Source: CAVPRW01 sp046727435 [NCBI: bacterium] (GTDB taxonomy: Bacteria > Tectomicrobia > Entotheonellia > J063). From it: DNA of 15,812 bases. Position 1 is the stretch's first letter, and the number at the start of each line of letters is the position of its first letter. Location of the stretch: positions 1 through 15,812 of the forward strand of contig JBKPCR010000176.1 in assembly GCA_046727435.1 (NCBI GenBank), given 5' to 3'. A model generated the notes under the pieces. That model had not been told where the DNA came from and made no database searches. It saw only the letters and a list, made by a program, of their open reading frames with translations. This document shows positions 6,885-14,400 of the stretch, piece after piece. Made by a program: the position numbers and the translations under genes.

Positions 6885-7355
6885 ATGGACTCCCAGCAAG
6901 GAATTGTCATCCGCTTCGATCGCCCTGACTCTGACGATGGCCGCCGCCTCATCCAGTGTCTCGACGAAGACCTCCTTCAACGCTACCCTGCCATAGCGAT
7001 TCACGGCCTGCACCCGCAGGACGTTGCCGATCCGAATCTCACGTTCCTTGTCGCCAGCGTTGACAGTCAAGCGGCTGGCTGCGGAGCCCTCCGCCATCTT
7101 GAACCCGACGTCGGAGAGGTCAAACGGATGTTCGTGCTTCCGGAGTTCCGAGGCCGTGGCATCGCGCGGCAAATTCTCATGGCGCTCGAATCTGCAGCTC
7201 GGGAGCATGGGTATTCGACTCTGCGGCTTGAGACCGGCACTCGCCAGCCAGAGGCGATCGGGCTCTACAGATCTGCTGGCTACGGTGAGATTCCATGCTT
7301 CGGGGAGTATGCGGACGATCAGTTCAGCGTTTGTTTCGAGAAGCGGTTAACTTAA
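6885..7355 (+). CDS. GNAT family N-acetyltransferase
   Basis: The 156-residue protein fits one GNAT domain. The acetyl-CoA pyrophosphate loop is visible as EFRGRGIARQIL (87-98; R89-G90-R91-G92-I93-A94). The preceding strand is VGEVKRMFVLPE (76-87). The C-terminal motif B includes LRLETGTRQPEAIGLYRSAGY (113-133), with the Tyr-x-x-x-Gly-Tyr pattern common in the family. It transfers an acetyl group from acetyl-CoA to an amine or small molecule that cannot be named. The ATG at 6885 has only a weak purine stretch (AAGAGA) upstream. A Nudix hydrolase gene follows 68 nt later in the same direction, suggesting a small two-gene unit. Confidence 0.88.
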   Translation: MDSQQGIVIRFDRPDSDDGRRLIQCLDEDLLQRYPAIAIHGLHPQDVADPNLTFLVASVDSQAAGCGALRHLEPDVGEVKRMFVLPEFRGRGIARQILMALESAAREHGYSTLRLETGTRQPEAIGLYRSAGYGEIPCFGEYADDQFSVCFEKRLT

Positions 7356-7423
7356 GGGACCATCTGCGAAAACGCCGCGCATCCCGCGGTCAGATAGGCA
7401 GTGCTGCACATCAGGGGACTCCG

Positions 7424-7906
7424 ATGGCTGTAGGCCGATTTCTCGCAATGGTTGGCGTGCTCGTCTGGAGGCAAACGGATAGCAAGTACCTCCTGCTTCA
7501 GCGGTCTGCAGCAAAGGACTTCGCTGCCGGGCAGTGGGAGTGTGTCACCGGTCGACTCGAGCAAGGTGAGAGCTTTGTGCAAGCGGTGCGGAGGGAAGCC
7601 TTCGAAGAGCTGGGTCTGGACGTGCAGGTCGAGTTTATCCTTGGGACGACGCATTTCTATCGCGGTGACGCGCTCCCCGAGAATGAAATCGTTGGTGTGC
7701 ATTATGGCTGCTCTATCCCCGGTGCAACGAGCATGCGACTGAGTGACGAGCATTGCGCGTATCAATGGGTAACCGCGGAACAGGCCCAGGCCCTCTTTCC
7801 TGCCGGGCATTGGCTGAGAGTACTGATCGCGAGAGCTGAAGCGGTTCGCGGGCTCATCCCCCAAACGTTGCTCCAGTTTTACCGTCATGAGGGGTTCGAG
7901 CCCTAA
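7424..7906 (+). CDS. Nudix hydrolase
   Basis: The 160-residue protein carries a perfect Nudix box at residues 43-65. It starts GRLEQGE and ends REAFEELGL, so GX5EX7REUXEEXGU is fully satisfied, with Glu58, Glu61 and Glu62 as metal ligands. These enzymes hydrolyse nucleoside diphosphates linked to another moiety, such as oxidised or non-canonical NTPs, dinucleoside polyphosphates or NDP-sugars. The substrate is not evident here. The KYLLLQRSAAKDFAAGQWECVTG stretch before the box resembles dATP/NTP pyrophosphohydrolase types, which is only suggestive. The ATG at 7424 is preceded by AGGGGA with 6-nt spacing. The frame is open further upstream to 7295, inside the acetyltransferase gene, but that part has no domain character. 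It converges with the winged-helix gene; the 99-nt spacer shows no clear terminator. Confidence 0.92.
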   Translation: MAVGRFLAMVGVLVWRQTDSKYLLLQRSAAKDFAAGQWECVTGRLEQGESFVQAVRREAFEELGLDVQVEFILGTTHFYRGDALPENEIVGVHYGCSIPGATSMRLSDEHCAYQWVTAEQAQALFPAGHWLRVLIARAEAVRGLIPQTLLQFYRHEGFEP

Positions 7907-8005
7907 GCCGCAGGCAAGGGATGTCTTATGAGCCTATAGCAGCCATGAGCGCAAGCTGGCCTTCCATCGGACATCGACATCCTGGGGGGAGACTCCGGTC
8001 CGTGT

Positions 8006-8218
8006 CTACTCAGGAAGCCCGTAGCGGAGGGTGTCGTAGCGGAAGAGGGGCACGATGCCAACTTTGCGGTTGAGACTCTCTAAGAAGTCCTGGGTCTGCT
8101 CGGGACTGATGCGCATGGCCCCCGCCAACCCCTTGACAGACTGCGGCCCTTGGCGCAAGAGCGTAATGAGGTCTCGTTCTTCTGCGGTCAAATCACCAAT
8201 GTCTAGGGGCTTGCCCAT
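8006..8218 (-). CDS. Small winged-helix (wHTH) DNA-binding-like protein
   Basis: This 70-residue protein resembles a lone winged helix-turn-helix. LTAEERDLITLLRQ (10-23) forms the first helix. SVKGLAGAMRISPEQTQDFLESL (27-49) gives the helix-turn-recognition helix. VPLFRYDTLRYGL (56-68) fits the beta wing. It has no sensor or oligomerisation domain, so it may act as a small regulator or part of a multi-protein complex. The ATG at 8218 is supported by GAGAGGGAGAG directly upstream. A longer frame to 8395 exists but its extra N-terminal part looks non-coding. No target site is proven; a palindrome about 200 nt upstream is listed separately. Confidence 0.65.
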   Translation of the reverse strand: MGKPLDIGDLTAEERDLITLLRQGPQSVKGLAGAMRISPEQTQDFLESLNRKVGIVPLFRYDTLRYGLPE

Positions 8219-8410
8219 AGCTCTCTCCCTCTCAATGAGTTCTGGTCTGAGGCAGGATTTCTGCCGGTCATCACAGGCTAGGGCAAAAGGTGTGCCAGGT
8301 GGTGCCGCGATGCTATCGAGGGCTATGACGTCATCATCTTCCAAGGCAGACACGCCCTGAGGGCGCGCACGCTGGAAGACACGTAGGGACGACAATCCTG
8401 GACGAAGGGA

Positions 8411-8440
8411 GCAGAATCTACCTACCGCGGTACAATCTGC
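8411..8440. repeat. Nested palindrome, operator-like
   Basis: TACCGCGGTA (8423-8432) is a perfect 10-bp palindrome. It is framed by GCAGA (8411-8415) and TCTGC (8436-8440), which are also inverted repeats. Its symmetry and its position about 200 nt upstream of the winged-helix gene make a regulator-binding site possible. Confidence 0.3.
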
Positions 8441-8667
8441 CGATTCACACGGATACCGTCCCAGGTCAACCCGGACATGCTGACGTCACGCCACGCGGCA
8501 AGATGGCACAGGGCTGTCTTATGGCCTCCAGGATCTACTCAATCCTCGTGAGCACAGGTGCCGGTGGCAATTGGTCCACTACTAGTTAGAGCAAGAGTGC
8601 GGTTTCTATAGGCCTGTTGTTGTGCGCGTGCCACCCAACCATGTCGCCCTCATGGGGGAACGCGAAG

Positions 8668-8694
8668 AAGGAGGTCATATTCATGCGGGACTGA
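8668..8694 (+). other. Consensus Shine-Dalgarno followed by a three-codon ORF
   Basis: AAGGAGGT (8668-8675) lies 7 nt before ATG at 8683, an ideal translation start. The frame reads Met-Arg-Asp and stops at TGA (8692-8694). No frame stays open for long after it. It may be the start of a decayed gene or a minimal leader ORF. Confidence 0.35.
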
Positions 8695-8754
8695 CCGTAG
8701 TGCACGGTATAGGGAAATCTCCTGCCGTTAACTTCTGATAGATAGACTTAGGGG

Positions 8755-8801
8755 ACGGAACATGCGATAAACCGCCCTAAGGGCCTAGCAAGTTCCGTTT
8801 T
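8755..8801 (+). other. Nested stem-loop with short T-run, possible terminator or structured leader
   Basis: ACGGAAC (8755-8761) pairs with GTTCCGT (8792-8798). Inside lies a short inner hairpin, GCCCTAAGGGC (8774-8784). TTTT closes the element (8798-8801). The shape suits an RNA structure on the plus strand. With no gene directly upstream, termination of a known transcript is not obvious. Confidence 0.35.
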
Positions 8802-9072
8802 GCGCTTGTGCTCTGGCACTTCTCATTCTTATTGCTTGATTTCAGGGGCTCTAGCGCCTAAAATTGAGAGGGAAAAGTGCCGATTCCCGTGTGTCTGGGA
8901 AATGCTTTTTGGGACCCTCCTGGCTGTCCTGATGGTGTGTTGGAGCTTATGGCGTCTATCGCTGCCTCCCTCCCGTAGGTCCTAGATTGCAGTTCAACAG
9001 CAAAACAGTGTGATAGATGTACAAGGGCGTGCGTTCCCTGCGGGGCGTAGGCCGTATGGGTGGGGGTATATG

Positions 9073-9480
9073 ATGACTCCGATGCGGATTCTGATCGTCG
9101 AGGATGAACGGCTCGTGGGCTTTGACCTTCGCCGACGACTGAGTCGGATAGGACATGCGGTCGTGGGTATCGCCGCCTCCGGCGAGGAGGCGATAGATCA
9201 CGCCCAGCGACTCCAGCCTGATCTCGTGCTCATGGACGTCCGCTTGCGCGGCCCCATGGATGGCATCGAGGCCGCTCAGCACATCTGGGCGCAGTTCCAG
9301 ATTCCCGTGATTTTCATGTCGGCATACACCTCGGTAGAGACCCTGGAGCACATCTGGCGCACCGTGCCAGCGGGGTATCTCTCGAAGCCCTTTTTTGAGG
9401 ACCAACTCCGCCTGGCTCTGGAGAGGGCTTTGGAGACCCGTCAGCGGCGGCTCAATCCCCCCGAGAGGCATCATCCCTAG
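9073..9480 (+). CDS. Stand-alone CheY-like response regulator
   Basis: This is a single receiver domain of 135 residues with no output domain. The key residues are present: the acidic pair Glu10-Asp11 (ILIVEDE), the phospho-acceptor Asp55 (LVLMDVRLRG), the switch Ser83 (IFMSAY) and the conserved Lys105 (YLSKPF). After phosphorylation by an unlinked sensor kinase it would signal through protein contacts, as stand-alone regulators or phosphorelay intermediates do. GGGGG lies 6 nt before the ATG at 9073; ATG codons at 9070 and 9082 are alternatives. No histidine kinase is in the window, so the partner is unknown. A short AGCGAAAGCGCT hairpin overlaps the stop region but is too weak to call a terminator. 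Confidence 0.9.
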   Translation: MTPMRILIVEDERLVGFDLRRRLSRIGHAVVGIAASGEEAIDHAQRLQPDLVLMDVRLRGPMDGIEAAQHIWAQFQIPVIFMSAYTSVETLEHIWRTVPAGYLSKPFFEDQLRLALERALETRQRRLNPPERHHP

Positions 9481-9893
9481 CGAAAGCGCTTGTAGGTCCT
9501 TCACTATCCCTAGCCGAGAGCTGCTCCGCGGAGAGTCATCTATCATAAAACCGGCGCACAGACGCTTACGTTTCCCTAAAAGTCCTTCTGCGGAGGTTGT
9601 CAAGAGCCTTGAGGGAAGAGGCGTGAGCCCCATCGCGATACATCCATTGACCCCTACCCCTATCGCTGCTCGCCTCCTCTTCCGGTTGTGCGTAACGTGG
9701 CGGCAACATGGGTGACATTTGCCAACCTTTCATGCGATGCCATGTGACGACACCTCGCCAACAGGCTTGATTTTCCTGGTACGATAGTACATGGTGGTCT
9801 CTGGCGCAATGGCCAACTCTGAATCGCGTATCGCAGGTCGATGCAAGCAAGATGGCTTGAAAAGTATGGTACGATCAGCGGGGGTTAACGGAC
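9481..9893. other. Intergenic region upstream of the PPTase operon
   Basis: No gene is supported in these 413 nt. The string TGGTACGAT occurs twice, at 9777-9785 and 9867-9875. Each copy fits an extended -10 element (TGg plus TACGAT), but neither has a convincing -35. One of them may drive the PPTase-MbtH-M16 operon. The 10-bp palindrome CTCCGCGGAG at 9524-9533 is of unclear meaning. Confidence 0.4.
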
Positions 9894-10649
9894 ATGACGA
9901 GCCTCGATCATCTCTGGTGCCGTTCACCAGCAGCGCTGACGCTGTCAAGCGCTGAGGTCCATGTCTGGCGGGCCTGCCTCGACCCAGCTGCGTCATGTGT
10001 CGAGCATCTGCGACATACCCTCTCTGTTGACGAATTACAGCGGGCTGCGCGCTTCCACTTCCCACGAGACCGCCGGCGCTTTACCGTCGCCCGGGGGGTG
10101 CTCAGAGACATCCTCAGTCGTTATTTGGGTGTGCCACCGTCTGAACTGGGATTTCGCTATAGTGCCTACGGCAAGCCAGCCCTGGCCGATGACTTTGATG
10201 CCACGAGGGTGCGCTTCAACGTCTCCCATTCCCACGAGATGGCCCTGTTTGCCGTCACATGTGGCCGGGAGGTCGGCGTCGATATCGAATACCTGGGGAG
10301 GGAGGTCCGCGGTGAAGAGATCGCCGAACACTTCTTCTCCACCCAGGAGCGCGCCAACCTCCGCGCGCTCCCTGCGGAGATGAAGCATCTGGGGTTCTTC
10401 AACTGCTGGACGCGGAAGGAGGCGTATATCAAAGCCCACGGGGAGGGGCTGTCGCTGCCGCTGGACCAGTTTGACGTGTCGCTGGCCCCCGGGGAGGCAG
10501 CGGCGCTGCTGGCCACGCGTAGCGATCCACGGGAAGCCCTGCGCTGGTCTTTACAGGCTCTCACTCCTAGGCCGGGCTATGTCGCGGCCTTGGCGGTGGA
10601 GGGCCAGGGCTGGCAACTCACCTGCTGGCAATGGAGCACGACATCGTGA
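9894..10649 (+). CDS. 4'-phosphopantetheinyl transferase, Sfp/Gsp type
   Basis: The enzyme moves the 4'-phosphopantetheine arm of coenzyme A onto the conserved Ser of carrier proteins (ACP or PCP), activating PKS, NRPS or fatty-acid synthases. At 251 residues it has the two-lobed Sfp length. Motifs are in order: YGKPAL (92-97), RFNVSHS (107-113), GREVGVDIE (124-132; Asp130 and Glu132 bind Mg2+) and FNCWTRKEAYIKAHGEGLS (169-187; Trp172, Lys175, Glu176 and Lys180 match the WxxKEAxxK motif). GGGGG lies 9 nt before the ATG. It is the first gene of an operon whose next start codon overlaps its stop as GTGA, so translation of the MbtH-like gene is likely coupled. No carrier protein or synthase is in the window. 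Confidence 0.95.
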   Translation: MTSLDHLWCRSPAALTLSSAEVHVWRACLDPAASCVEHLRHTLSVDELQRAARFHFPRDRRRFTVARGVLRDILSRYLGVPPSELGFRYSAYGKPALADDFDATRVRFNVSHSHEMALFAVTCGREVGVDIEYLGREVRGEEIAEHFFSTQERANLRALPAEMKHLGFFNCWTRKEAYIKAHGEGLSLPLDQFDVSLAPGEAAALLATRSDPREALRWSLQALTPRPGYVAALAVEGQGWQLTCWQWSTTS

Positions 10650-10858
10650 ATCGAGTCGAACAGAAAGACACCACGATCTCCAAGATCGTGGTCAATCATG
10701 AAGAACAGTACGCGAGCTGGCCTGCGAACCGCAAGAACCTGCTCGGCTGGAGGGCTGTCGGCACGCCTGGCACGGCAGCTCCCTGTATGGCATATATCAA
10801 AGGGGTATGCACCGATATGCGCCCGCTGCACTTGTACAAAGCGATGGCAGGCGTATGA
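10646..10858 (+). CDS. MbtH-like protein with Trp-to-Cys change
   Basis: MbtH proteins (about 60-75 residues) bind NRPS adenylation domains and help their folding or activity. This 70-residue protein aligns without gaps over the signature. It has VVNHEEQYASWP (15-26) for the NxExQxSxWP part, LLGW (32-35) for PxGW, and CTDMRP (55-60) for WTDxRP. Trp25 and Trp35 are kept, but the third conserved Trp is Cys55, and the Pro of PxGW is Leu32. The GTG at 10646 is chosen over an in-frame ATG at 10631. GGAG lies 9 nt upstream of it, it overlaps the PPTase stop as GTGA, and it gives the family length. The stop overlaps the next gene's ATG. The NRPS partner is not in this window. The family call rests on the motif spacing; activity with the changed residues is uncertain. 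Confidence 0.82.
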   Translation: MNRVEQKDTTISKIVVNHEEQYASWPANRKNLLGWRAVGTPGTAAPCMAYIKGVCTDMRPLHLYKAMAGV

Positions 10859-13800
10859 CGGCATGGATCTTGGTGATGAGCCTGCTGCTGTCCATCATCG
10901 GCCTGTCGACTGAGACTTTCGGGCAACAGGCCAGGGGACAGCTCTTCCGAGCGGACAAGACGCCTCCAGCGCTATTCCATATCGGGCAGCTGATTGCGGG
11001 ATTTCAGGTCGTCGCGCACTATACGAATCATACTGAGCAGGTCGTAGGTCTGCGATTGACCCACCTGGCCACTGGCCTCCCGCTGCACTTCCTCTGGATG
11101 GACACGGCTCCGCAAGCGGCGATCATGATCCGCACCTATCCCGATGCAGACCATGGAGCGGCCCATGCGTTGGAGCATCTCCTACTCGGCAAAGGTACCA
11201 CGGGGCGCGCACTCCAGACGCTGGCCGACATGCGCCTGGGTAGCATTACAGCGGGTACGGCCGAGCGGTACACCTGGTATCATTTCTACGCTGGCAGTGG
11301 TAGGACATCCTTCTATGAAGTGTTGAGGCAGCTGCTGGACGCCCTCTTCCATCCCGATTTCAGCGATGCCGAGGCACAACAGGAGGTGTACCAGATCGGC
11401 GTCGCCACCGAGCCGCAAACGGGTACGCGCTGGCTGACTGAACAGGGCACAGTTTATACCGAGATGTACAGCCAGCAGGGGATGTACGACTCCTGGTACG
11501 CCCTATTGAAGTTGGCGTTGGGCCCAGACAATCCGCTGACGTTTCAAGCTGGCGGGACGCCGGATGCCATCCGCCGCCTCACGCCGCAGGAGATACGCCG
11601 GTTCCATCGTCAGCACTATGCCCTGGGACCTAGCACGCCTCTGGTGATCGTCATAGATCGCCAGCAACCCCCTGAGCAGGTGCTTACTGCGCTCGAAAGG
11701 CTTCTGTTCGCTTTCCACCACACCGAGTCTAACGCCGCACGTGAGACCGTCGTCACATCTCACCCTCGCATCCTGCCGGCCGATCTCCGGGAGTTGCGGC
11801 TCGTGCCACGGCCCAGCAAGGATGCCACCGACCCGGCACCGATTGTGTTCGGGTGGCCTCCCGTCCATCTGCCCTCCTTCGATGATCGTCTGCGCCTCGA
11901 CGCCTTGCTGGCGGCCCTCGGACAGGGACCCCAGTCGATACTCTATCGCAGGCTTGTCGACCGCCAGACGCGGGAGATCGATCTCGGGGCGACCGGAGTG
12001 GAGAGTGCACTCCTGCCCACCTATGATCCGGCATGGCCGGCAAGTCTGGTCTGGATTGAAGGCATCCCCGGCGATCGCATCACCACCGAACGCCTCGAAG
12101 AGCTCCGCAGCCACATACAGGCCAGGCTTCGCGAGATCGCCAGCTATCCTGACGGGTCTGGTGAGTTGCTGGCGCTCAACCGCCAGATCATCGCCTATCT
12201 CACCGCCCGCCGACGGGCCCTGACCGTATGGCACGCCAGTCCGCCAGGCTTCGGCCAGCGACGCCTCGAAGCCACGTGGATCGAGCATCTGGAGTTGTTA
12301 GACCAAGAGCCGACAGGGCGTCGGCCGCTGGACTGGCAACCCTATTGGTCTCGGCTGGGGGCGGAGATCGAGTCAGGCACCAACATCTGGCGCGGTGTGA
12401 TCGAACGAGCGGGGCTCCTCGAAATACCGTATGGAACTGCCGCAATCCCCTCTCCCACGCTGCTGGAACAACTGGAGCAGGAGCGACAAGCACGCCTGGC
12501 CACCGCCCTCGCCACCATCCAGCTGCGCTACAACAGTGCTGACGACCAGGAGGCGCTGCGGAGGTTTGAAGCTGATCAGTCCGATCAGCAGGCGCAGCGC
12601 TCGGGGACGCCCCAGCTGATGGCGCTGCCCACCTTCACCATGCACCCGCCGCGCACCTTTGACGACACGCTGTCCTATGCTCGACTGACAATCGCGGGGG
12701 TGCCGGTGGTGGCCAGTTATGTCGAAGGCGCAGCCCTGACGGAGATCGGCCTCGCATTCGATCTCCAGGTCGTGCCACGCCGTCTTTACCGGTACTTACC
12801 ACTGCTGCCGGGTCTGCTGCGCTCGACCGGTGTGCATGAGGGGGAGGGGGTGACGCCGTATCGCACGTTTGAAGAGCACATACAGCGCCATCTCTATCGC
12901 CTGGAGACCCGCTACAGTGCCACTCCCGAGGCCAATCGCTACGAGCTAATGATCACGGCCTCGGGAGTAGGTCTGAAGGAATTCAGCGCCGCGCTCGAGT
13001 CCGTGCAGAGCGTTACGCAAGCCAATGCACTACGTGCCGATAACCTGTCGCGGATCGCTGATCTCCTCCAACAGCATCTCAGCATCGAGCGCACCCTGAC
13101 CCAGCGTCCAGAGGAAGAGTGGATCGAAACGCTGGCGCAGGCCTTCCGCTTTCAGGACAATCATCTATATCTCAGCCTCATGGCGCCACCGACACGCGCT
13201 CATCACTTGCATCGCCTTGCCTGGCAGTTTGCCGGGCCAGTCCCAACGGAGACGCTGCAGGATTTACAGGTGTTTGCCACCCGGCTTCTGGCGTCCCTGC
13301 GAACGGTCTCGGTCGCGGAAATAGCGCCGATGCTGGCGGACATACAGGAGACCGGATTGCGGGGGCAGCTCGTCGACTATTGGCGGGGGCAGCTACAGGC
13401 ATGGCCGCCAGCGCTCGTATGGGAGGGTTTACAGCGTCTGAGTGCGGAAGCGCTCGCCGATCTTCAGGGGGGGCCAGCCCAAGCCATCCAGGAGATGCGC
13501 GAGCTCCAGGCGCTCATCCTCAATCGGTCGCGCCTGCGACTGTGGCTAATGGGTGACCGACGCCTTCTCCAGGAGGCCCGCCCGCACGTTGAATCGCTGC
13601 TGCGATCGTTCCCTCTCCGAGACGTGAAAGCTCCCCGTGTCGACAGGACGCCTGTCGTGTGGCCGCGACTTCACAGCCGTTATCCAGAGCTGGCGATCGG
13701 CCATCCCGCCTATGTGGGGTACATCTACGAAGGTTCCTTGACAGGAAACGTGGTGGTGACGGCCAAAGGGCCAACGTATCGAGACCTCGACGAATCAGCA

Positions 13801-14379
13801 GTCATCACAGTATTGGCGGGTAAATCGCTGGCTGGAACTGGCCCGCACACCTGGTATAAAAAGACCTGGGAGGCGGGTCTGGCCTATGGCAATGGCCTGG
13901 ATGTCCGCCCCCGCGAAGGCACTATCCTCTATTATGCAGATCGCTGCCCCAGTGTGCGGGCCACGCTGGCTTTTATTCGCACCATGGCCGACGAGGCATC
14001 TCAACCCTCGCAGCCGTCTGCCGTCGACTATGCTCTCGCGCAGACCTTCGCTTTTTCGCGCACCGCCCTCTCACCATCGGCACGAGCGGAGGCCATGGCG
14101 ATTGACCTCAGGGAAGGGCTGACGCCGGAACGGATGCAGCGCTTCTCGCAACTACTCCGGCAGCTGCGCACGGACCCACAACTCCTCCAACACCTTCGCG
14201 AGGCTGTGCCCCACGTCGTTGCGACCGTCACGCTAGGGCCAGAACATCGTGCTCTCCAGTCAGCTGCGCAAGCAATTTTTTTCGTCATCGCTCCAGAATC
14301 GCAACTCGCAGAGCTCGAAAGCGATATCCCCGGCAAACTCTTGCCGCGCGTGTGGCCAAGCGATTTCTGGCTTGAGTGA
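10855..14379 (+). CDS. Exported M16 family (PreP-like) zinc metallopeptidase
   Basis: This is a 1174-residue inverzincin-type peptidase. Residues 1-24 form a signal-peptide-like start: a hydrophobic run (ILVMSLLLSIIGL) and a likely cleavage near TFG-QQ, so it should be exported. The catalytic HxxEH is intact as HALEH (His104, Glu107, His108). Glu203 in TVYTEMYSQ is the probable third zinc ligand, 95 residues on, as in presequence proteases (M16C). The remaining length fits further M16-type domains that close the peptide chamber. It is longer than the ~1000 residues typical of PreP. Family members degrade or trim unfolded peptides. The ATG at 10855 overlaps the MbtH stop as ATGA, indicating translational coupling; an upstream ATG at 10807 lies inside mbtH and would mask the signal peptide. 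Linkage to PPTase and MbtH hints at a role in peptide product maturation, export or self-protection, which is inference. Confidence 0.88.
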   Translation: MTAWILVMSLLLSIIGLSTETFGQQARGQLFRADKTPPALFHIGQLIAGFQVVAHYTNHTEQVVGLRLTHLATGLPLHFLWMDTAPQAAIMIRTYPDADHGAAHALEHLLLGKGTTGRALQTLADMRLGSITAGTAERYTWYHFYAGSGRTSFYEVLRQLLDALFHPDFSDAEAQQEVYQIGVATEPQTGTRWLTEQGTVYTEMYSQQGMYDSWYALLKLALGPDNPLTFQAGGTPDAIRRLTPQEIRRFHRQHYALGPSTPLVIVIDRQQPPEQVLTALERLLFAFHHTESNAARETVVTSHPRILPADLRELRLVPRPSKDATDPAPIVFGWPPVHLPSFDDRLRLDALLAALGQGPQSILYRRLVDRQTREIDLGATGVESALLPTYDPAWPASLVWIEGIPGDRITTERLEELRSHIQARLREIASYPDGSGELLALNRQIIAYLTARRRALTVWHASPPGFGQRRLEATWIEHLELLDQEPTGRRPLDWQPYWSRLGAEIESGTNIWRGVIERAGLLEIPYGTAAIPSPTLLEQLEQERQARLATALATIQLRYNSADDQEALRRFEADQSDQQAQRSGTPQLMALPTFTMHPPRTFDDTLSYARLTIAGVPVVASYVEGAALTEIGLAFDLQVVPRRLYRYLPLLPGLLRSTGVHEGEGVTPYRTFEEHIQRHLYRLETRYSATPEANRYELMITASGVGLKEFSAALESVQSVTQANALRADNLSRIADLLQQHLSIERTLTQRPEEEWIETLAQAFRFQDNHLYLSLMAPPTRAHHLHRLAWQFAGPVPTETLQDLQVFATRLLASLRTVSVAEIAPMLADIQETGLRGQLVDYWRGQLQAWPPALVWEGLQRLSAEALADLQGGPAQAIQEMRELQALILNRSRLRLWLMGDRRLLQEARPHVESLLRSFPLRDVKAPRVDRTPVVWPRLHSRYPELAIGHPAYVGYIYEGSLTGNVVVTAKGPTYRDLDESAVITVLAGKSLAGTGPHTWYKKTWEAGLAYGNGLDVRPREGTILYYADRCPSVRATLAFIRTMADEASQPSQPSAVDYALAQTFAFSRTALSPSARAEAMAIDLREGLTPERMQRFSQLLRQLRTDPQLLQHLREAVPHVVATVTLGPEHRALQSAAQAIFFVIAPESQLAELESDIPGKLLPRVWPSDFWLE

Positions 14380-14400
14380 GAGTGTTCAGCGTTGGCGCCT

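Larger units (their letters stand above)
8219..9072. other. Long intergenic region before response regulator
   Basis: These 854 nt have no convincing gene. They hold a palindrome (8411-8440), a consensus Shine-Dalgarno with a three-codon ORF (8668-8694) and a nested stem-loop (8755-8798), listed separately. A 27-codon frame at 8902-8985 encodes a short hydrophobic segment (LFGTLLAVLMVCW) that could be a one-helix membrane peptide. It has no clear ribosome site, so I do not call it a gene. I saw no tRNA-like cloverleaf. Confidence 0.5.

Noticed and set aside
6575-6952. 125-codon minus-strand frame in the divergent spacer
   Set aside because: No recognisable domain; it overlaps the start of the acetyltransferase gene and has no good ribosome site.
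7919-7982. GGATGTC / GACATCC inverted repeat between the convergent Nudix and winged-helix genes
   Set aside because: Seven-base arms 50 nt apart with no T-run are weak evidence for a terminator.
8902-8985. 27-codon hydrophobic ORF
   Set aside because: Could be a one-helix membrane peptide, but there is no clear ribosome site and too little sequence to support a call.
8956-9633. 225-codon minus-strand frame
   Set aside because: Antisense to the response regulator with intact receiver residues; no family resemblance.
11503-12288. 261-codon minus-strand frame
   Set aside because: Falls inside the M16 peptidase gene and reflects GC-rich codon structure on the opposite strand.
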